From positions 1 to 10,482 of the forward strand of contig DBIH01000001.1 of NCBI GenBank assembly GCA_002296885.1: a DNA stretch of 10,482 nucleotides. Direction: 5' to 3'. Below the pieces are notes generated by a model. It was given only the letters and a program-made list of their open reading frames with translations, was not told where the DNA came from and ran no database searches. The position numbers were made by a program, and so were the translations under genes. Below are positions 1-5,616 of this stretch, piece after piece (the first letter of the stretch is position 1; each line of letters opens with the position of its first letter). This DNA comes from Flavobacterium sp. UBA807. GTDB taxonomy: Bacteria; Bacteroidota; Bacteroidia; Flavobacteriales; Flavobacteriaceae.

Positions 1-1
1 C

Positions 2-187
2 ACTGCCAATGTTGATGGTGAAGCCACTGTTATTTTCAAAACAGACGAATGGTGTATTGGCTGTGGCGATGCTACTAAAGACATCTTAGGAAAAGGCTTA
101 ATTGTTCATGACAAACCAGATGATTTTGTTACTCAACCCAGCGGAAATGCAGGTGCAAGAGTTGCATGTTCGGCTATAATTCAGTAA
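2..187 (+). CDS. sodC: Cu/Zn superoxide dismutase, C-terminal part (5' end outside window)
   Basis: Only the last 61 codons are present; the frame is open from base 2 to the TAA at 185-187. The tail matches the end of copper/zinc superoxide dismutases, which convert superoxide to hydrogen peroxide and oxygen, usually in the periplasm or as a lipoprotein. Visible signatures are LIVHDKPDD, whose His corresponds to a copper ligand, and GNAGARVACSAI, which holds the conserved active-site Arg and the second disulfide Cys before the usual short end. A local WCIGCGD segment adds two further cysteines. The signal peptide and the other metal ligands lie upstream and cannot be checked. The 3' end overlaps the next gene by 22 nt, which suggests co-transcription. 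Confidence 0.85.
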   Translation, partial: TANVDGEATVIFKTDEWCIGCGDATKDILGKGLIVHDKPDDFVTQPSGNAGARVACSAIIQ

Positions 188-768
188 TTCATTTGGAAGA
201 AAAAGAACTTTTATATTTTAAAAACGCTCAGGAATGGCGTGAATGGTTGCATAATAATCACCATTCGTCAAAAGGTGTCCATCTCATATTTTACAAAGTT
301 GACAGCGGTAAGGAAAGCATGCGTTGGGAAGAAGCTGTTCAGGTTGCCATTTGTTATGGCTGGATAGATTCAACGGTAAGAAAACTCGATGACGAACGGC
401 GTCGTCAAATGTTTACTCCAAGAAAAGACAAAAGCGTTTGGAGCAAACTCAATAAAACTTATATCGACAGACTCATAGCCGAAAACCTGATGCATGAAAG
501 CGGTTTGGCTAAAATTGAAATCGCAAAGAAAAATGGTTCGTGGGAAAGTTTGGATGCTGTTGAAAACTTAGAAATGCCAAAAGATTTAAAAGCCGCTTTT
601 GCCAAAAACAAAACTGCTTTAAACAATTACAACAGCTTTAGTCCGTCTTACCGTAAAAGCTATCTGTACTGGCTCAACCAGGCTAAGCGTGAAGAAACAC
701 GGATTGCACGCATTATGCAAATTATAAGCCTTTGTGAACAAAACATCAAATCGAGAGATACTTTCTGA
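166..768 (+). CDS. YdeI/OmpD-associated family protein
   Basis: This 200-aa cytoplasmic protein belongs to the YdeI/OmpD-associated family, sometimes annotated as bacteriocin-protection protein; its biochemical role is not established. The hallmarks are AICYGWIDSTVRKLDDERR (about residues 61-79), then FTPRK and SVWSKLNK (83-97). The C-terminal helical part has SPSYRKSYLYWL followed by AKREETRIARI (159-183), as expected for the family. The length is normal. The ATG at 166 lies inside sodC and overlaps it by 22 nt. The family usually starts close to the LYFKN-WREWL segment, so a TTG at 193, just after the sodC stop, is an alternative start. No signal peptide or membrane segment is seen. The overlap suggests translational coupling to sodC. 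Confidence 0.85.
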   Translation: MFGYNSVIHLEEKELLYFKNAQEWREWLHNNHHSSKGVHLIFYKVDSGKESMRWEEAVQVAICYGWIDSTVRKLDDERRRQMFTPRKDKSVWSKLNKTYIDRLIAENLMHESGLAKIEIAKKNGSWESLDAVENLEMPKDLKAAFAKNKTALNNYNSFSPSYRKSYLYWLNQAKREETRIARIMQIISLCEQNIKSRDTF

Positions 769-793
769 CCAATTTGAATTGAATCCCTATAGA

Positions 794-890
794 TTTTGTG
801 CCTTCCTTATCCTTTATGCCTTTTGTGGTTTAACAAAGGCTTATTTATCACAAAAGAAACAAAAGGGTTCAAAGACACAAAGTATTTTTT
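794..890. repeat. degenerate inverted pair of CTTTTGTG-type intergenic repeats
   Basis: The stretch 794-833 carries spaced TTTTGTG/CTTTTGTGG words on the plus strand. The stretch 849-890 carries the same kind of words on the minus strand (CTTTGTGTCTTTG and CTTTTGTG when read in reverse). CTTTTGTG at 820-827 and CACAAAAG at 849-856 form a perfect 8-bp inverted repeat with a 21-nt loop. From memory, intergenic spacers in Bacteroidota often hold dispersed repeats built of CTTTGTG words ending in GTGGTTAAA; this looks like a decayed inverted pair. It could also serve as a weak terminator for the preceding gene, but there is no T tract directly after the stem. Confidence 0.4.
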
Positions 891-907
891 AGCTTCCAAA
901 AAAGATT

Positions 908-915
908 TAGTTTTG
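908..915 (+). promoter_or_regulatory. candidate -7 promoter box for the LETM1-related gene
   Basis: TAGTTTTG fits the Bacteroidota -7 consensus TAnnTTTG and ends 21 nt before the ATG at 937. No clear TTG -33 element is present at the expected 17-23 bp upstream; that region is a T run. The call rests on the -7 box and its position only. Confidence 0.35.
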
Positions 916-936
916 CATTAGTAAAACATTTCCAAA

Positions 937-2133
937 ATGATTAACCCTTCAGCGCCAGGTTGGATTGAAAAGTTCTTTATAGAACAGAAAACTGCAGAAC
1001 AGCCGGTGCTTTCTCAGGAGGAATTCTATATCAGGACACGTGCCACAGGTTTTATCTTTGGACATATCATAAGTTTTGATACAGTAATTCCAATTCCGAT
1101 AACAAAAAGGCTTCCCGAAGAAATCTCTAAAATTGGAATGCTCAATACATTGTATCGAATGTATTGCATCACCAAAAACGACACTGACCCGAATCGCTTT
1201 ATTGTGGCAGCAGTTGCATTCTATAACCTGCTGACACCTAAAGGTTTCAATCCGTTGCAGAAAATGCTTCAAAGCAGTTCTGATTCGAGCAAACTGGAAA
1301 AGATAATTCATGAAAGGGTTCAGACCAATGAAGATTTATTCAGCAAAAACTTCTCGCATGTAATTACGAATGCATTGCTTTTTATTGATGTCCTTGCATT
1401 CAAAAAATATTTGGAAAAAGGTTCGCTTCCCGAGAAATATTTGAACCGCATTGAAGATATTGTTGTCAGCATTGTATCGCTTTCACTGAAATCAAAAACC
1501 GGAATTTCTCTTCATGACGATTTGCTTCAGAAACTTTTTGAATCGTCTGTCCGCTATAATAAGTTTTCAGATAAAGGAATAAACAGTATTGACGATTTGG
1601 ACTTGAGTTATCTGAGCAACGACTTAGAAAAATTCTATGTTATCGATTTGGCCGGAATCAGCCTGTGGAGTGATGAAAAAGTAGAAAATGAAGAACGTTA
1701 TTTTATGTTCAAGTTAGGAGACAAGCTAAACATTCCGGAAAATTTCACTCTTGAAAGCATCAACTTTATAAACGATTTTATTGTAAAGCATAAAAACGAG
1801 ATTCCGTATTTCAACAATTCAAACCCGGTCAAGAATTTCTATGACAACACCACAGAAAGTGTACAGATTTTGATCAACCGAAATAAAAATAGGTTAATCA
1901 AAGAACTTTCAGAAAGCAAGGAATTAATGCAGTTATTGGCAAAATCTACACACAAAGATTTGGATAAAGAAGAAAAGAAAAAGATAAAGTCACAAATGCT
2001 CGACATCTGCAAAACAGTGCCATCTTTGACTATCTTTTTGCTGCCAGGCGGAAGTCTGCTATTACCAATACTGATAAAATTCATACCTCAGTTATTGCCG
2101 TCAGCATTTAATGAAAATGAAGAAAGGGAATAA
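937..2133 (+). CDS. LETM1-related protein (biofilm-associated in database naming)
   Basis: This 398-aa protein resembles the LETM1-related family seen mainly in Flavobacteriia. The decisive part is the C-terminus. A charged LDKEEKKKIKSQMLDICKT stretch is followed by SLTIFLLPGGSLLLP and IKFIPQLLPSAF (about 361-391), which resembles the LETM1 core in which a hydrophobic segment with LLPGG precedes PxLLPSxF. In mitochondrial LETM1 this region is tied to cation/proton exchange and membrane association. The bacterial proteins are poorly characterised and some carry a biofilm-associated label. The first 330 residues are mostly helical, charged and without recognisable motifs. There is no signal peptide; the only hydrophobic stretch is C-terminal, so a soluble or tail-anchored protein is likely. 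The gene appears to be single, facing the carbonic anhydrase gene. Confidence 0.8.
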   Translation: MINPSAPGWIEKFFIEQKTAEQPVLSQEEFYIRTRATGFIFGHIISFDTVIPIPITKRLPEEISKIGMLNTLYRMYCITKNDTDPNRFIVAAVAFYNLLTPKGFNPLQKMLQSSSDSSKLEKIIHERVQTNEDLFSKNFSHVITNALLFIDVLAFKKYLEKGSLPEKYLNRIEDIVVSIVSLSLKSKTGISLHDDLLQKLFESSVRYNKFSDKGINSIDDLDLSYLSNDLEKFYVIDLAGISLWSDEKVENEERYFMFKLGDKLNIPENFTLESINFINDFIVKHKNEIPYFNNSNPVKNFYDNTTESVQILINRNKNRLIKELSESKELMQLLAKSTHKDLDKEEKKKIKSQMLDICKTVPSLTIFLLPGGSLLLPILIKFIPQLLPSAFNENEERE

Positions 2134-2135
2134 AT

Positions 2136-2156
2136 AAAAACGCCCTAAGGCGCTTT
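2136..2156. terminator. shared hairpin terminator between convergent genes
   Basis: CGCC-CTAA-GGCG (2141-2152) forms a 4-bp GC stem with a tetraloop, and outer AAA/TTT pairs extend it past one A-C mismatch. Read on the minus strand it is followed by TTTTTATTTAT, so it ends the carbonic anhydrase transcript well. Read on the plus strand the following tract is CTTTAAAACTTT, which is weaker. The stem abuts the carbonic anhydrase stop codon. Confidence 0.65.
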
Positions 2157-2790
2157 AAAACTTTAATTGGTAGACTTCATCTAAATCCTTGTTGGAGCTA
2201 AGGTTTACTTTCAAATCGGTTACATATCCTGAATTAAGTCCGTAAACCCAGCCGTGTAATGTAAGCTCCTGCCCGCTTCTCCAGGCAGCCTGCACAATTG
2301 ATGTTTTTGCCAAATCTAAAACCTGTTCTTTTGCGTTTATTTCCACAAAAGCATTAAATCGTTCTTCTTCATTAACAATAGAATCCAGCTGACTATCATG
2401 CAAACGATATACATCTTTAATATGGCGAATCCAGTTATCTATGATTCCGATTGAATCATTTCCCATGGCAGCTTTCACTCCGCCACAACCATAATGACCA
2501 CAAACAATCACGTGTTTTACTTTCAAAACATTGACAGCATAATCGAGAACGCTTAACATGTTCATATCAGAATGAATGACCATATTGGCGATATTCCTGT
2601 GCACAAAAACTTCACCGGGTTTGGCACCAATAATTTCATTAGCAGGAACACGGCTGTCGGAGCAGCCAATCCATAATAAAGGCGGTGTTTGCCCTTTGGC
2701 TAAATCCTTGAAATAGTTTGGATCTTTCTCCAATGTTCGTTCAACCCATTCTTTATTATTGTCTAATATCTTTTTATAAAAATCCTCCAT
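2155..2790 (-). CDS. can: beta-carbonic anhydrase (Can-like)
   Basis: This 211-aa zinc enzyme interconverts CO2 and bicarbonate in the cytoplasm. The beta-class active site is complete: Cys43, Asp45 and Arg47 in GCSDSRVPA, and His99 and Cys102 in CGHYGCGGV. The zinc ligands are therefore Cys43, His99 and Cys102, with the Asp-Arg dyad at 45/47. Length and overall layout, including HGWVYGLNSG near the end, match the E. coli Can type. The ATG at 2790 gives the usual MEDFYKKIL start. The gene has its own candidate promoter (TATATTTG, 2806-2813) and lies behind the terminator of the SulP operon, so it is probably transcribed separately. It differs clearly from the neighbouring carbonic anhydrase and is not a recent duplicate. 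Confidence 0.95.
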   Translation of the reverse strand: MEDFYKKILDNNKEWVERTLEKDPNYFKDLAKGQTPPLLWIGCSDSRVPANEIIGAKPGEVFVHRNIANMVIHSDMNMLSVLDYAVNVLKVKHVIVCGHYGCGGVKAAMGNDSIGIIDNWIRHIKDVYRLHDSQLDSIVNEEERFNAFVEINAKEQVLDLAKTSIVQAAWRSGQELTLHGWVYGLNSGYVTDLKVNLSSNKDLDEVYQLKF

Positions 2791-2805
2791 ATCCTAAATT
2801 TGTAT

Positions 2806-2813
2806 CAAATATA
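2806..2813 (-). promoter_or_regulatory. -7 promoter box of the Can-like carbonic anhydrase gene
   Basis: The minus strand reads TATATTTG, a perfect TAnnTTTG box, with its 3' end 15 nt before the ATG. The only upstream TTG lies 14 bp away inside the terminator stem, closer than the usual 17-23 bp, so the -33 element is doubtful. The box is the first half of ATTTG-ATA-CAAAT, a short palindrome also present at the oxyR promoter. Confidence 0.55.
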
Positions 2814-2853
2814 AATAAAAAAACCACCAACCTGAGAATGTGATTGATGGTTT
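2814..2853 (-). terminator. Rho-independent terminator of the SulP/carbonic anhydrase operon
   Basis: On the minus strand AAACCATCAA pairs with TTGGTGGTTT (plus 2844-2853 with 2821-2830), giving ten pairs including one T-G, around a 13-nt loop. A T-rich tract (TTTTTATTT) follows. It begins 20 nt after the stop codon of the upstream carbonic anhydrase gene. Its T tract touches the -7 box of the next gene, so terminator and promoter are packed together. Confidence 0.8.
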
Positions 2854-2873
2854 GCAAGTTTGTTTCCGACTTA

Positions 2874-3557
2874 TCAGTGTCTCAATTTTGCGACAGAAAA
2901 GCCCGGATTTTCTTCATCTTTTATGTATAAAGTTTCTTCATAGAAAGTTACTTCGCCGGTTTCAATATTGTGCATCCCGCCGACAATTCCAATCTCACCG
3001 TTTTCAATCATCTGCTCCAGGATAAAACTACGCTCGATGATATTGTTAACGTTACGTCTTACATTGATTTCGGAAACATTCTCTACAAAAGTTGGGTTAG
3101 ATGCGGTTCGGTTATCCTGAATGGATTTTTCAGCATAAACTGCCGGCTGGATTTTAGAAAGCAGTTCGGTAAGATTGCCCATTTCAACATGGTCGCAGGC
3201 TCCTTTAACCGCTCCGCATTTGGTGTGCCCCAATACCACGATTAACTTTGAACCTGCCACTTTGCAGGCGAATTCCATGCTTCCTAATATGTCGGTATTG
3301 ACAATGTTTCCGGCGATACGTACCGAAAAAATATCACCCAATCCTTGGTCAAAAATTAGTTCCGCTGAAGTCCGGCTATCAATACAACTTAGAATAGTTG
3401 CGAAAGGCCATTGACCATCGCGTGTATCATTAACCTGTTCGAGCAGATTTCTGTGTTCCTGCAGATTGGTTACAAAACGTTTATTACCAGCTTTTAATAT
3501 CTCTAAGGCTTTTCTTGGTGTAATGGAAGCCTGTAATTCTTTATTTAATGTTTTCAT
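2874..3557 (-). CDS. beta-carbonic anhydrase paired with SulP transporter
   Basis: This 227-aa beta-carbonic anhydrase is of a different subtype from its neighbour. The catalytic residues are present: Cys58, Asp60 and Arg62 in SCIDSRTSAE, and His111 and Cys114 in LGHTKCGAVKG. SITPRKALEILKAGNKRF near the N-terminus is typical of the longer bacterial subtype. No signal peptide is visible, so the enzyme should be cytoplasmic. Its ATG lies 2 nt behind the SulP stop codon, so the two genes are co-transcribed and probably translationally coupled. Pairing of SulP transporters with beta-carbonic anhydrases, as neighbours or as fusions, is a known arrangement and points to bicarbonate handling. The terminator at 2814-2853 follows it. 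Confidence 0.95.
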   Translation of the reverse strand: MKTLNKELQASITPRKALEILKAGNKRFVTNLQEHRNLLEQVNDTRDGQWPFATILSCIDSRTSAELIFDQGLGDIFSVRIAGNIVNTDILGSMEFACKVAGSKLIVVLGHTKCGAVKGACDHVEMGNLTELLSKIQPAVYAEKSIQDNRTASNPTFVENVSEINVRRNVNNIIERSFILEQMIENGEIGIVGGMHNIETGEVTFYEETLYIKDEENPGFSVAKLRH

Positions 3558-3559
3558 AT

Positions 3560-5161
3560 TTAATTATTCTTATGTTCTACAAACACATGTTTTTCTTCTT
3601 CTCCTGTATTAGTCAATTCGTACGCTTTTTTAAATCCTACTAATTTTACTTTAATGTTTTCTTCTTTTGCAGTATTATTTTTAAATTCCTTAATCAAATC
3701 TAAAACATCATGTGCAATATAAACGGTGTCACTGGCATTTATAATTACTTTGGAGTTTTCGGGGATTGATACTAAGGTTGATTTGACTGCGGCTTTGTTT
3801 AAGAAAGACACTTCCTGCGCCAAATCAATATGAATGACGTCACCATCTTTATATTCTTCCTTTCTGAACTTATAGGCGCGCTGCATATTTCCCTTTAAAA
3901 CAAATATAATACTGATTATAATTCCAAGTGCAACACCTTTCAATAAATCTGTAAAAACCACACCTATAAACGTTGCAATAAAAGGTACAAACTGATATTT
4001 ACCTTTTTCCCAAAAGTGTTTAATGGTTTTTGGATTGGCTAATTTATATCCGATTAATAGTAATATAGCTGCCAAAGTTGCTAATGGAATTTTGTTCAGG
4101 ATTGCAGGAATTGCCACCACACTAATTAATAATAACATACCGTGAATAATAGTTGACATTTTCGATTTGGCTCCGGCATTGTTGTTAGCCGATGTTCTTA
4201 CCACTACCGATGTCATTGGTAAGCCGCCAAGCAATGAACTGATAATGTTACCGACTCCTTGGGCTTTTAATTCGACATTTGTGTCGGTATATCTTTTTTG
4301 TACATCCATCCTGTCGGCAGCCTCAATACATAAAAGTGTTTCAATTGAAGCGACCACAGCAATGGTTATGGCTGTAATCCATACTTTAGAATTTGTTATC
4401 GCTGTAAAATCGGGAGCAACAAAGATGCTGGCAAATTCCTGAAAAGAAGTCGGAACCGGCAAAGCAACCAAATGTTGGTTTCCAATGGCTAAGTTACTTC
4501 CGCTCTGAATAAAAACCTCATTAAGGGCAATTCCGGCAATAACGGCAATCAGAGCAGCAGGAACAAGTTTTAATCGTTTCAAAAAGTCAAACTTAGTCCA
4601 AGCAATTAAAATAGTTAGTGAAACTAGTGTAATAATTATTGACCCTGGCTGAACATGGTTTATCATGTGGAAAATTTCTGAAAAAGTGTTTTCTCCATCA
4701 GGTTGCAGGAAGCCAAAATCACCTTCGTGGTCGGGATCATAACCAAAAGCATGTGGTATCTGTTTTAGAAAAATAATGACACCTATTCCGGCAAGCATAC
4801 CTTCGATGACATTGGTCGGAAAGTAATTAGAAATACTTCCTGCTTTTAAGAACCCTAATGCCAATTGGATGATACCGGCAATTAACCCGGCTAATAAAAA
4901 AATATTATAAGCTCCTAAATCGCTGATTGCCGTTAGGACAATTGCGGTTAAACCCGCTGCCGGACCTGTAACACTAATATGTGACTGGCTTAGATAACCT
5001 ACTACCAAACCACCAACAACTCCTGAAATAATTCCGGCAAATAAAGGCGCACCGGAAGCCAGAGCAATTCCCAAACATAACGGAAGTGCTACTAAGAAAA
5101 CCACTAAACCTGATGCAAAGTCAGATTTAAGGTTTGCAAAAAGATTGATTTTTTTTGTCAT
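3560..5161 (-). CDS. SulP family anion transporter, probably bicarbonate
   Basis: This 533-aa inner-membrane protein has about 10-14 hydrophobic segments over residues 15-422, followed by a cytoplasmic C-terminal region. SulP hallmarks include ISVTGPAAGLTAIV (62-75), SIETLLCIEAADRM (272-285) and LLGGLPMTSVVVRTSANNNA (310-329). Residues about 440-515 form a diverged STAS-like domain (VIHIDLAQEVSFLNKAAV, then SKVIINASDT), the usual SulP regulatory tail. Family members move sulfate, bicarbonate or other anions. The adjacent carbonic anhydrase gene, 2 nt downstream, and the lack of any sulfate-assimilation gene nearby favour bicarbonate, but this is inference. The ATG at 5161 gives the normal MTKKINLFANLKSDFASGL start. 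A small-protein gene lies 54 nt upstream, separated by a hairpin. Confidence 0.93.
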   Translation of the reverse strand: MTKKINLFANLKSDFASGLVVFLVALPLCLGIALASGAPLFAGIISGVVGGLVVGYLSQSHISVTGPAAGLTAIVLTAISDLGAYNIFLLAGLIAGIIQLALGFLKAGSISNYFPTNVIEGMLAGIGVIIFLKQIPHAFGYDPDHEGDFGFLQPDGENTFSEIFHMINHVQPGSIIITLVSLTILIAWTKFDFLKRLKLVPAALIAVIAGIALNEVFIQSGSNLAIGNQHLVALPVPTSFQEFASIFVAPDFTAITNSKVWITAITIAVVASIETLLCIEAADRMDVQKRYTDTNVELKAQGVGNIISSLLGGLPMTSVVVRTSANNNAGAKSKMSTIIHGMLLLISVVAIPAILNKIPLATLAAILLLIGYKLANPKTIKHFWEKGKYQFVPFIATFIGVVFTDLLKGVALGIIISIIFVLKGNMQRAYKFRKEEYKDGDVIHIDLAQEVSFLNKAAVKSTLVSIPENSKVIINASDTVYIAHDVLDLIKEFKNNTAKEENIKVKLVGFKKAYELTNTGEEEKHVFVEHKNN

Positions 5162-5180
5162 ACCTAAAATTTAGTTTAAT

Positions 5181-5205
5181 AAAAAGTTTCCATCACAATT
5201 GATGG
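5181..5205 (-). terminator. hairpin between the 95-aa protein gene and SulP (terminator or attenuator)
   Basis: CCATCA-ATTG-TGATGG on the minus strand (plus 5190-5205) is a perfect 6-bp stem with a tetraloop, followed by AAAC and then TTTTTATT. It starts 11 nt after the upstream stop codon and lies inside the 54-nt gap before the SulP ATG. The displaced T run makes it a modest terminator; partial read-through would make SulP expression depend on it. The only promoter-like box after it is TAAATTTT, which lacks the final G. Confidence 0.5.
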
Positions 5206-5215
5206 TTGGGATTTA

Positions 5216-5503
5216 TTAAGCAAACTCAGGTGGAGGTGAGATTATATCTGAAGTAACATTATCATGACGTAACAGGTTTTCAGAAATGATTTCAGTGTTT
5301 TTCTTGATTTTCAATTCTAAAAAAGGATAGTCAAACTGCTGTTTCACCTCAGCTTTTACTTCCTTTAATTCTTTGTGGATTTCTTCTTCGGCAAAACTAT
5401 AAAACAAAGATGTATCCGTGCTTTTTTTAATCAACGTAACCACAGTTGGCGTTGAAAGAAAAGCAATAAATACTATCAATATTAATCTTGCGAATAATTT
5501 CAT
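5216..5503 (-). CDS. small membrane-anchored or exported protein of unknown function
   Basis: I do not recognise this 95-aa product by function. The N-terminus MKLFARLILIVFIAFLSTPTVVTLI is a signal peptide or single membrane anchor. Most of the rest (about 36-70) is highly charged and probably helical (EEEIHKELKEVKAEVKQQF). The C-terminus ends in a short proline motif, SPPPEFA. There is no lipobox cysteine and no cysteine at all. It is the first gene of the minus strand after the divergent oxyR region and precedes SulP by 54 nt with a hairpin between. The perfect -7 box TAAATTTG ends only 4 nt before the ATG, so the mRNA may be nearly leaderless. The coding call rests on the coherent topology, promoter position and terminator. 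Confidence 0.75.
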   Translation of the reverse strand: MKLFARLILIVFIAFLSTPTVVTLIKKSTDTSLFYSFAEEEIHKELKEVKAEVKQQFDYPFLELKIKKNTEIISENLLRHDNVTSDIISPPPEFA

Positions 5504-5507
5504 GCGA

Positions 5508-5515
5508 CAAATTTA
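5508..5515 (-). promoter_or_regulatory. -7 promoter box of the 95-aa protein gene and possibly the SulP operon
   Basis: The minus strand reads TAAATTTG, a perfect TAnnTTTG match, ending 4 nt before the ATG at 5503. No TTG is seen at 17-23 bp upstream. If used, transcription would start at or very near the start codon. Confidence 0.45.
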
Positions 5516-5565
5516 GCCATTCGAGGTAGGTTTGGAAAAGGATTATAATATTTTTAACATTCAAT

Positions 5566-5588
5566 AACTATAAGTCAAATTTATAGTT
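5566..5588. promoter_or_regulatory. LysR-type (probably OxyR) binding palindrome
   Basis: AACTATAA-N7-TTATAGTT is a perfect 8-bp inverted repeat. Its inner form CTAT-N11-ATAG is the T-N11-A shape of LysR-type regulator boxes. It ends 2 bp before the oxyR -7 box and occupies the -33 region, where a LysR regulator typically binds its own promoter. A further ACTATAA copy lies at 5610-5616 just before the oxyR ATG, and TCAAATTT is repeated at 5575-5582 and 5601-5608. The spacing differs from the E. coli OxyR ATAG-N7-CTAT motif, so the link to OxyR is inference from position and shape. Confidence 0.55.
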
Positions 5589-5590
5589 TT

Positions 5591-5598
5591 TATATTTG
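5591..5598 (+). promoter_or_regulatory. -7 promoter box of oxyR
   Basis: TATATTTG is a perfect match to TAnnTTTG, ending 18 nt before the oxyR ATG. The -33 position is covered by the palindrome at 5566-5588 rather than by a TTG, consistent with regulator-controlled transcription. It begins the short palindrome ATTTG-TAT-CAAAT (5595-5606 region). Confidence 0.6.
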
Positions 5599-5616
5599 TA
5601 TCAAATTTTACTATAA

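Noticed and set aside
949..1311. Open frame on the minus strand inside the LETM1-related gene
   Set aside because: Antisense shadow: low-complexity Cys/Phe-rich product, no promoter, and complete overlap with a convincing gene.
2840..3414. Three short plus-strand open frames across the SulP-linked carbonic anhydrase gene
   Set aside because: They lie antisense to a gene with a complete active site and have no family features.
5504..5616. Classical E. coli OxyR site (ATAG-N7-CTAT in four half-sites)
   Set aside because: The half-sites are present, but the spacings do not fit; only a generic LysR-type palindrome is claimed.
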